A stretch of 23,134 nt of DNA, taken from assembly GCA_001275005.1 (NCBI GenBank), contig JWZX01001525.1, positions 1 to 23,134 of the forward strand. Direction: 5' to 3'. Of this stretch, positions 7,540-15,400 are shown one piece after another; position 1 is the stretch's first letter; each line of letters starts with the position of its first letter. Source of the stretch: Chrysochromulina tobinii (lineage: Eukaryota > Haptophyta > Prymnesiales > Chrysochromulinaceae). The notes below the pieces were generated by a model, which saw only the letters and a list, made by a program, of their open reading frames with translations, had not been told where the DNA came from and ran no database searches. The position numbers and the translations under genes are program-made.

Positions 7540-9190
7540 TCAGCTCCTCCATCGCCGCACCTCTTCCATCGCGACCGCGATCCGTGTGCGCGGTCTCTCG
7601 TGCCCTCCGACAATGAACGTGGGGATCGTTGGCGAGGTGCTGACAGCGGCCATCTCGGTCGCAGTGGGCGAGGCAAGCACCGGCCAGAGGAGGCGGATGG
7701 CGACGAGGGAGACCACGAATAGCAAGGCACTCGAGGCGAAGACGGAGACGGCACCGAGGCTCGCGTAGCCTGTTACTGCCCAAAAAGGACCCACGATCCG
7801 CGCGATCGCGCCCACGGCAAACATGATGCCCATCCACGCGCCCTGAGGCCGCTCACCAAGCAGCTTGCCTACCATTGAGAGACACACGCCTCGGCCGAAG
7901 GGGAAGGCGACGGTGACCAGCCCAAAGCTCAGCCCAAACTGGCCGAAACCCATCGTGGCTCGGGGCGGGCCGGTCAGTCCCGAGCCATTGGGCGGCACCA
8001 AGAGCCCCGAGCCATCGGGCGGCACCAAGAGCCCCGAACCATCGGGCGGCACCAAGAGCCCCCAGCCATCGGGCGGCACCATGAGCAACCAGCCGGCCGC
8101 CGCAAGCATGCACGAGCTCGCGAGCAGCGTGCGGTCGCCCACCAGAGGAGCGGAAGGGCCGCGGGCGCGAGTGAGGATGGACATGAGCATGGCGCAGAGG
8201 AGGTTGGCGACGCCCGCGGCGGTGAACAGCAAGTTGGTCTCAATATCATCCCACCCAAACCAGTCCTGTGCGCGTGAAGGAGATAGCGAGGGGCACGAGC
8301 GAAGAAGGGTGAGGACTTCTGAGGCGGCGCGAGGCTGTTCGGAGTTGAGCGGCTCGATGCACCTTGACGAGCGGCGTTGTGATCGTCTCTTGAATTGCAA
8401 AGCCGTTGAAGTGGACGAAGAAGATGACGATGCACGCCCATACGGCCATCGTCGCAGAGCTGCTCAGCGTGTCCGCGCCCGGAGCCGGGCTGTCTTCGGC
8501 GGCAACAGTACTCGTACTCCCGGGCGTCGACAACTCAGGGAAGCCGAAACTGGTGGAGAGGAACATGCTCGTGTTGAGTACGGCGACGACCCAGCCCTGC
8601 TTGGTGAACGAATTGAAGAGAAGAGCGCCCACCGCAAAATCGGGCGTCTGCGTCACTGCGGCTCCCAGCGCAGGGCCGAAGATGAAGCCGAGGCAGGCGA
8701 ACGTCGACAGTTGCGACGTGAGGCTGGTGCGCTCCTCAGGCGGAGCGAGGATGGCGAAGCAGGACTGCTCAACCGCCTGCTGGCCGCCGGAGCCCACACC
8801 CTGCAGAAGCCGCGCCAGTAGCACGACCGTCGGCCCGAGGTCGCTGCCTATTCGGTGGACGGCATCCGCGAGAGCGTAGGAAACTGAGCCGCTCAGGCTG
8901 ATTAGCGCGCACAGCTGCATCGTACGTTTCGCACCCAAGTAGTTACTCAGCGCTCCGAGCGCCATCGATCCGAGCGCCTCGCCCACCGAATAGGCAGCGA
9001 CCACACTAGCATACAGCTCAGCCGAGGCCCCCATCCCATCAAGGTACAGGAACAGGGACGGCATGACGATTGAGAAGGAGATGCAGGCGAAGAATACGTT
9101 GACGAAGAGGATGAGCTTCCACGCGACGCAGCTGCCGGGCGTCGCGGGTGCAGCCGGTCGCAGCAAAGACTCATGGAGGTCGCTCTTCAT
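7540..9190 (-). CDS. MFS transporter, MFSD8/CLN7-like, two exons (join 7540-8265, 8363-9190, minus)
   Basis: Removing a 97-bp GT-AG intron joins two frames into a 517-residue protein with twelve plausible membrane helices, close to the length of MFSD8 (CLN7). The start is ATG 9190; further upstream only a TTG is in frame. Exon 1 (276 residues) supplies a short cytosolic N-terminus and helices 1-7, with MFS features such as ASVVAAYSVGEALGSMALGA and EERTSLTSQLSTFACLGFIF. The junction reads ETITTPLVK then DWFGWDDIETNLLF, which restores the conserved helix 7-8 link. Exon 2 supplies helices 8-12. A tandem VPPDGSGLL insertion sits between helices 9 and 10. Relatives reside in lysosome or vacuole membranes; MFSD8 is reported as a chloride channel and SPX-MFS relatives move phosphate. 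Substrate here is unknown. It shares a 360-bp divergent upstream region with the coiled-coil gene. Confidence 0.9.
7982..8089 (-). repeat. 27-bp x4 tandem repeat inside the transporter
   Basis: Four direct 27-bp units (7982, 8009, 8036, 8063) with the shared core gggcggcaccaagagcccc encode repeated nine-residue VPPDGSGLL-like segments on the minus strand. The last unit is the most diverged. The period is a multiple of three, so unit number can vary without breaking the frame. The segment falls in the loop between predicted helices 9 and 10. Confidence 0.92.
8266..8362 (-). other. Spliceosomal intron, 97 bp, phase 0
   Basis: On the minus strand the donor is GTCAAG|GTGCAT and the acceptor is GCGCACAG|GACTGG. 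The length is not a multiple of three, which explains why the two halves of the transporter lie in different frames. Joining them gives an uninterrupted MFS sequence across helices 7-8. Confidence 0.9.
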
Positions 9191-9550
9191 GAAGGTCCCC
9201 TCGCCGGCGGACACGGTGATGCCGTGAGATTTTGATGCCAAATGCGGCAAGTTTATTAAGCAAGTTTCGGCGCCAGCGGGTCAACCAAACGGGAGTTTGC
9301 CGTTCTTCATGCGCAGGCACAGTTAGTTCGTAGTCTCCCGCCTTGCTTGCCATCATGTTGCTTAGCCGCTCGTGGATCGTCTTCGCCGTACCGGTACATG
9401 CCAGAAATGCAGGCAGCACTCGTGGTTTGAAGGCATAATCCGAGTTCAAAGACGTGTTTGAAACATCGGGCCGCATGCATGCAATGCAAAACCTTCCGAG
9501 AGTGCCGTTCTTGAACGCAAAATGAGAAATGTGGTGTATCGGTCAAGGCG
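9191..9550. promoter_or_regulatory. Divergent upstream region, transporter / coiled-coil gene
   Basis: These 360 bp separate the two divergent ATGs and are less GC-rich than flanking coding DNA. Minus-strand frames through it lack conserved content. It must hold both 5' UTRs and both promoters, possibly shared. No TATA box or other defined element is recognised. Confidence 0.45.
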
Positions 9551-10105
9551 ATGTCCAAACCCGCCTCGTTGCTTGCACTGCCACTAACCCCGAGATCACG
9601 TGTCGAGGAGCTCAAGCGCCAACTCAAGGCCAAGACTGAAGAGATGGCAGTCCACCAGGAGCGCCTCGATGAGACGAACACGCGCATTGGCGAGCTGCAG
9701 CTGCAGAAGCTCATGCTCATTGTTAATCAAGCTGTCGAGGCATCTAGTCCATCCGATCCAGTGGCGAAAAACACCGCCGATCGATCGGTCGCGTGTCGCA
9801 ACGACGCTCAGTACTCGGCTGCGCTCGACGCGTTGATCGCCCGTTTCCGCCATCAGCTCGTGACACTGCGGAACGCGGCTTCCGAGACCCTCAAACATGG
9901 TGCCGCCAAGGCGTCGTTCGCGGCAGATGTTACAGCAGCATGGGCCAAGGTGGGCGACAGCATGGACATTGAGGCCAAGGAGATCGAGGTCGAACGTCTC
10001 AAAGAGGAGATCCGAGCTCTCAGTCAGGCTGCCATCAAGCACTTGAGCAACATCACGTGCATCACGCGCCCGACGACAGCTGACGAGCTAGACCAGTCAA
10101 TTTAG
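9551..10105 (+). CDS. Small coiled-coil protein of unknown function
   Basis: The ATG at 9551 opens a 184-residue frame. Residues ~16-60 form a strong heptad-like helix (RVEELKRQLKAKTEEMAVHQ onward through ERLDETNTRIGELQLQKLML). Residues ~85-165 are again helical and charged (EIEVERLKEEIRALSQAAIK). No signal peptide, membrane segment or catalytic motif is visible. The amino-acid mix, rich in Glu, Lys, Leu and Ala with few prolines, supports real coding. It is probably a structural or adaptor protein that forms a dimer or bundle; the family is not recognised. It converges on the nucleotidyltransferase gene 409 bp downstream. Confidence 0.72.
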   Translation: MSKPASLLALPLTPRSRVEELKRQLKAKTEEMAVHQERLDETNTRIGELQLQKLMLIVNQAVEASSPSDPVAKNTADRSVACRNDAQYSAALDALIARFRHQLVTLRNAASETLKHGAAKASFAADVTAAWAKVGDSMDIEAKEIEVERLKEEIRALSQAAIKHLSNITCITRPTTADELDQSI

Positions 10106-10514
10106 TGTTAGACCAGCCGGCAGCATGCGCGTTGTAGGATGAGCGAGATCGGTAGATGTCGAGGCCGCAAGCCCGCAACGCCGCATAGGCCCTAACCGAA
10201 CCCATAGCGCACTGACCCGACCGGACCGGCGTCGGCGCACCCCACGGTGCGCGGCTCGCGCGGCACTCTTTCCGGACTGTCTCCCCGTCGTTCACTCACC
10301 TCGCATGAATGTTCGAGGCGGGTGGGACTGAAGCTGTAGGAAGGAATAGCGTTTATTTACGGCCAAAACCCCAAATTTCCTAGCGGTGGCCGGCCCGCCC
10401 GCCGCACCCCCCATGAGGCACTGCTTGCGACCTCCGGGCCGAAAGCTGGCACAAAACCGTTAACGAAACCTCGGCTGCGCCTTTGCTCTTCGACGACGCA
10501 CTCCGAGCGCGCGC
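10106..10514. other. Convergent intergenic region, two 3' ends
   Basis: This holds the 3' UTRs of the coiled-coil gene (+) and the nucleotidyltransferase-HAD gene (-). A short hairpin-capable sequence CGCACC-CCAC-GGTGCG lies at 10236-10251. An AATAAA on the minus strand lies at 10352-10357, about 160 bases past the nucleotidyltransferase stop codon. No gene is seen. Confidence 0.5.
10352..10357 (-). terminator. Candidate poly(A) signal AATAAA
   Basis: A canonical AATAAA hexamer is read on the minus strand about 160 nt downstream of the TGA of the nucleotidyltransferase-HAD gene. It is the only such hexamer well placed for a gene end that I noticed. Whether this organism uses AATAAA is unknown, so the call is tentative. 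Confidence 0.3.
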
Positions 10515-11967
10515 TCAGAGTTTCACGCGCGTGGCAATGAGCGCGCCCGCGGCGGCGCCCGCGAGCGCCATGACGAGCATCAGCCCATACGGCGGGCTGT
10601 GTGGTGAGGCGGCGGCGGGCGAGGCGGCGGCGGTAACTGCAGGAGCGGGCGCGGAGGCGGCGTCCGCGGGCTTGCCGCCCACGTAGATGCCAATCTCCTT
10701 GTGCAGGTCCGAGAAGGCAGAGACAGCCTGGTCGTCGACGTAAAAGTCGGCGACCGGCTTTCCGAAGCAGAGCTCGTGGTATGGGATCTTGTGCTTCGTC
10801 AACGAGGCGAGAGTCGCAGCGGCCACGTCAGCAACCGCCGCGCCGACGGAGCCGCCGCTTGAGGCCATACCGCGCTCAGTGAGCAGGATGATCGTGTGCC
10901 CCTGCGCATGCAGCGCGCGCAGGCAGGCCACATTGTCCTCGATGGGCACGCAAGTAGCGTAGTCGCCCGGTATGCTCGGCGCGGCGAGCAGGGTGCAGTC
11001 CAAGTCGAAGCACACGCGCAGCGGCGTGACGCGTGGCGGCAGCTGCGCCACAGACCACGTCTGCAGCTGCGTGGGCGTGCCGAGCACGTGCATACGCCCA
11101 GGGTCGATCTGCAGCGCCGTGAACGTCGCCCCTTCCCTGATCATCGCCGCGATCACCCCCGACGTGTAGTACTCGCCCACGTTGTCTTGTGAGAGCTGGG
11201 TCGAACCCGCGTCGAGGAGCGCGGTGCACTGCGCGAGGAGCTCGTTGCCGTCCGAGAAGCAGTAGCAGCCCGTGTTCGCGTTGTCCGAGATCTTGACCTT
11301 CTCCTTCACCTGCGAGATGCGCCGGCTCTGCGCGTCGAAGACGATGTAGGAGTAGAGCGGCTTCGGCTGCGTGTCCTCAAAGTAGAAGACGCCGTTGGAG
11401 GTGGCGCTGATCGCACGGTAGGTCGAGACGATGTCCTCGTCGTAGAAGCAGTCGCCGTCGACGAGCATCACCGGCTGCGAGCGCAGCCGCTTGGGCAGCC
11501 CACGCAGGCCGATCTGCACCGTCTCGGCCGCGCCACGCGTCGGCCCGGGCAGTTCAACGAGCTGCAGGTTCGGGTACTTCCCGCGAGTGAGCTCCCAGAA
11601 TTTGGGCGACATCCAGCCTGGATTGTACACTATGACGAGGGTGTCCTTTGGCCCGAGCTTGAGCGAGTCGAGCACCCGCAGGATCATCGCCTTGCCCAGC
11701 ACGGAGATGAACGGCTTGGGCATGCTGTAACCCTCCTGCGGATGGGTGTCGCGACCCGCGGGTCAGCTCGCGCGTAGGCATGGGCAGAGAGGGCGTCGAG
11801 CGCGTGCGGCATACCTTTTGGAAGCGGCTCCCGATGCCGCCCAGAGGGATCATGACAGTGAGAGGGAGGGGATCGCTCATCGTGATGCGAAAAGTCGGCG
11901 CGTCCCGCGTCGTGTCGAACACCTTTCCGAAGAGCTCCTTCGCAGCCTTCTCGCCTTCCGCCGCCAT
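10515..11967 (-). CDS. Nucleotidyltransferase-HAD phosphatase fusion, tail-anchored, two exons (join 10515-11735, 11815-11967, minus)
   Basis: Splicing out 79 bp gives 457 residues starting at ATG 11967. The N-terminal half is a sugar-phosphate-type nucleotidyltransferase. Its GGIGSRF loop (residues 43-49) ends exon 1, the EGYSMPKPF signature (PKPF 57-60) opens exon 2, and a VDGDC metal-binding motif follows (D144, D146). The second half is a HAD-superfamily phosphatase with DLDCT (D295, D297), the LLTERG threonine (T337), GKP lysine (K377) and YVDD (D385, D386). All four HAD motifs are present, so activity is plausible. An Ala/Pro linker leads to one hydrophobic helix at ~435-453 (LMLVMALAGAAAGALIA) followed by a short basic tail, as in tail-anchored proteins. 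Similar NTase and HAD modules occur in bacterial capsule loci. The likely role is making a nucleotide-activated sugar or polyol at an ER or Golgi face; the substrate is unknown. Confidence 0.92.
11736..11814 (-). other. Spliceosomal intron, 79 bp, phase 0
   Basis: On the minus strand the donor is TTCCAAAAG|GTATGCC and the acceptor is CATCCGCAG|GAGGGTTAC. Removing it joins GGIGSRFQK to EGYSMPKPF, the exact order of the conserved nucleotidyltransferase active-site signature. This is the strongest direct proof of splicing in the window. Confidence 0.95.
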
Positions 11968-12408
11968 TGGCAGACCGCTTTGGTTCGCGTCTTGGCGCCC
12001 AGACGCCGCCGCGGTCGCCCTCTACCTCGTCCTCCCTCGCGCCGCGCATCTCGCTCCTGGTGTGCGAGAGCTGCATGCCTCATGATGCCTTGGCTCTCCG
12101 TCCTCTGCATAGGCGGCGGGGTGCCTCATATGTCCCTGCCATCCATGGTCGTGAGGATTCGCTCAACGACACGGCATGACGAGCGACATGTCGACCGGCA
12201 CAGGACGCGCGCTACACCGGACGTACCGGACATGACAAATACAATTGTAATACCGGCCATCGCTTTAAGCCGTCCAGGAAAAGTTCAACCTATGCCAAGT
12301 ACAAGTTGATCACGAGGCTTCACGATTGGGCCCCTTTCGTTCATTTCTCTTGTGAAGAAGTTTGTGAAGCCCCGGCCTAGTTGGCGGCTTTTCACCGTCT
12401 CTCTGCCG
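11968..12408. promoter_or_regulatory. Divergent upstream region, nucleotidyltransferase / chromodomain gene
   Basis: These 441 bp separate the ATG of the minus-strand nucleotidyltransferase gene from that of the plus-strand chromodomain gene. The part near 12230-12360 is less GC-rich than its surroundings. The chromodomain frame extends back to a GTG at 12352 but has no earlier ATG. No defined promoter element is recognised. Confidence 0.45.
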
Positions 12409-15400
12409 ATGGACAGCAGCGAGGAAGAGGCGACACGGATCTGTGTCGCGGCTGCTGCGCGCACGCTCGCTCCCGATAGCAGCGAAGAAGAAGAAGCCGC
12501 CACCGTGCCGGTAGTTCCTGAACCCGGAGGCAGCGCAGGCACTGCGACCGAAAGAACAGGTGAACACAGCTTCGAGGTCGACCGAGTGCTCAAAGAGCGT
12601 GTGCGCAAGGGCAATTCCGAGTTCCTGATCCGTTGGACGAGCTACGGTCCCGATCAAGACTCCTGGGAACCGCGCAGCAACGTCGATAATTCCGCCGTCG
12701 CAGAATTTCGCCGGCGGAGACGCGAGCAGCAGCAACAGTCGCAGCAACAGTCGCAGCAGCAGTCGCAACGGCAATCAAAGGAAGGTGGCAAACCGCGTTT
12801 GGCCGGCGCTCATCAGTCGGCCGCCGGAGGCGCGCCAAAGCGTGCTCGTGCACCATTCACGCACACGTGCGACAGCAGCGAGGAAGAGGCGACGCGCAAC
12901 GCTGAGGCGGAGCGTGAGCGTGCGCTCAAGCTGGCGCCTCCCAAGCGTCCATCGGTGGGAGCCCAGCCGGCCGTGGTCCTCGACAGCAGTGACGAGGAGC
13001 TCGCAGCGGCCGCCTTAGCGGCGGAGCGCGAGGCGCGCGAGGCGCGCGAGCACGAGCCGAGCCGCGCGCGGAAAGGCTCTGCGCCGGCCGCCTCCTCGAT
13101 CGTAGAGCGCGTTAGGGTGCACTTCGCGCCCTCGACCGAATCGCCTCCCCAATCGCGCGAGCGCCTGCACAAGCGCGCCCGCTCCTTATCCGATGCGTCG
13201 CTCGAGGGGGCTGGCAAGCCGCCAGCCACAGCCGCGTGCCGGTCGTCGGCGGGGGCACCACCGAAGCGCCAGCGTGCCGCTTTGGCGACGCCTTCCGTCG
13301 CGGCGGCGGCGGCGGCGGTGGTGGTGGAGGCGAAGCGCAAGGCGAACGAAGCCGAGAAGGAGGCAACGGGGGCAGCGGCGGCACGAATGGCGCTGGCGCC
13401 GCCGGACGTCATGGCATCCTCGGCGCCGCCGGATTTCATGGCATCCTCGGCGTCCGTTGCCGTAGGCACAGTTCCCTTGCCGCCGCCCGAGACGGCGCCG
13501 TTGCGCCAGCCGCGGCGAGGCGGTTCTGGCCAACGGGCGGCGGCGGTGGCGGCGGCGGCAGCGGCGCGCGCCGCAGTGGCTGCGGAGGAGTCCACGGAGA
13601 GCTCGGACCCAGAGGATGAGGCGGACGAGGAGCCGGAGATGGCGGCACAGGCGGCGCCCGTTACGGCGCTTGGGGCGCGCAAGTGGCTCGATGCGCGTCC
13701 TCCTGGGCGTCTTCCTGGCAGGGGCTACCGCGTCATCGATAGCAGTGACGAGGAGGCAGAGGCGAAGGCGGCTACGGAGGCGAAGGCGGCCGCGGAGGCG
13801 AAGGCGGCCGTGGCTGAGGAGGCGATGTCACTGGAGGAGATGGTCGCCGCACAGGACGCCGAGAAGGCGGCGGCGGCTGTGAAGAAGGCGGCGGCAGCTG
13901 CTGAGCACGAACGAGGAAAGTGCATTGGCGTGGTGCCAAATCGAAAGCGCGCTGGCGGCTCGCGCGTTGTCCTGAGCGACGACGAGGCTGACGAGACCGC
14001 CTTCGAGCAAGCGACAGCTCCGGTGTCGTTACGTGCTGCGGCGGGCGCGCGTCGAGCGACGCGACGAGGCCCGAGTGCTGGTGACTACGGTGACGACGAG
14101 GACGACGAGGACGATGAGGACGAGGACGAGGACGAGCTCTTGGTGCTTGGGTCCGAGGAGGACGCGGACGAGCTCTCATTCACACCTCTGCCGACGGGTC
14201 GACGGGGGCCTCGCCTGCCCGCCGCCCCGCCGCTGCTCGCGCAGGCGTACGGCATCGGTGCTGTCTGGACTGCCTGTGGGGATCAGGGCCGCCCCTCGTG
14301 GTCCACGGTCAATCTCGACCGCACAGCGGCCATGGCGGAGCAGAGACGCAACTACGCGGCCATGGCGGAGGTTGAATCTCACCTCGCCCTCCGCCCACAT
14401 GAGACGCTCACGTACGATGCCCATTCGGCCGAGCTCGCCAGGCGCACCTCAGAGGGCCCATCGTCAGGTACTCTGTCCGCTGCGACCCACAGGTCGAGAC
14501 CCCGGACAGCGCAGCAGCCGGCGCCCCACCTGGCTGCTCGGCGGCGACCAACGCTCGGGGCAGCGCCCGGGACAGCGCCCGGGATAGCGCCTGGAGGGTA
14601 TCCCGACGGACAGTTGCCGCCGAGCGCTGCCCCGAGCGCGAAGCGAGCGCGCCCACAACCACGAGGTCTTGCACGGTCCTGCTCCGATCCACTCCCCCAC
14701 ATCCAGGAGCGTGCTTATGATGAGGGAGGCAATCAGCATGCCATCAGAGATGCAATCAGTGCCTCAGATCCACTCCCCCACATCCACGAGGGGGGCGGTC
14801 TTGCCGCCTCGGAAGCCGCCTCTGCCGCCGCCCCTGCTGCCGCCACTGCTCCCCCCGCACCGTCTGCCTTTGCCTCCTCGTCCTCTACCTCCTCATTTGC
14901 AACCTTGTCGAGCGCCCCGTCGTCGTTCGCATTCGCTTCGCCGCCGCCCGAGCCTGCGCAGTGGTGGTCACCCACGCCGACGCAACCGCCGACGCAACCG
15001 CCGACGCCGCAAGTGTGGCCGCGCCGGATGACGCCAACTGCCGCCCTGCGGCCGCCTCTGACCGTCGATGTTTCCGCCGCACTCGACGCGCCAGTCCCCG
15101 CCAAGAAATCCCCAAGTGCAGCCAGTGATGCTGTCCCAGCCGTCGCCGTCTCTGCCCCGGCCGCCGCCCCTGACAGCCAAGTGATCGGGATGGTCGCAGC
15201 GGAGCTCAAGCCGGTGCTCAAGGCGGCGCTCAAGGTGATTCCGATCGAGGGCGCCGTCTTGAGCGCCGCCTCGACCCACCCCCCCTCTCCCGCCCTCGCC
15301 AGCGCGCTCCATACCCCCTTCCACAGACTGCCAGTGAAGGATACCTCGGCCTCGAAGGCCGCCATTAGCGCCGCCCCAGTGCGTGCGCCGTCGGTTCCAA

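Noticed and set aside
7865-8821. 318-residue plus-strand frame antisense to the transporter
   Set aside because: It crosses both transporter exons and the intron, and its content is Arg/Glu-rich shadow sequence. The minus strand has twelve membrane helices.
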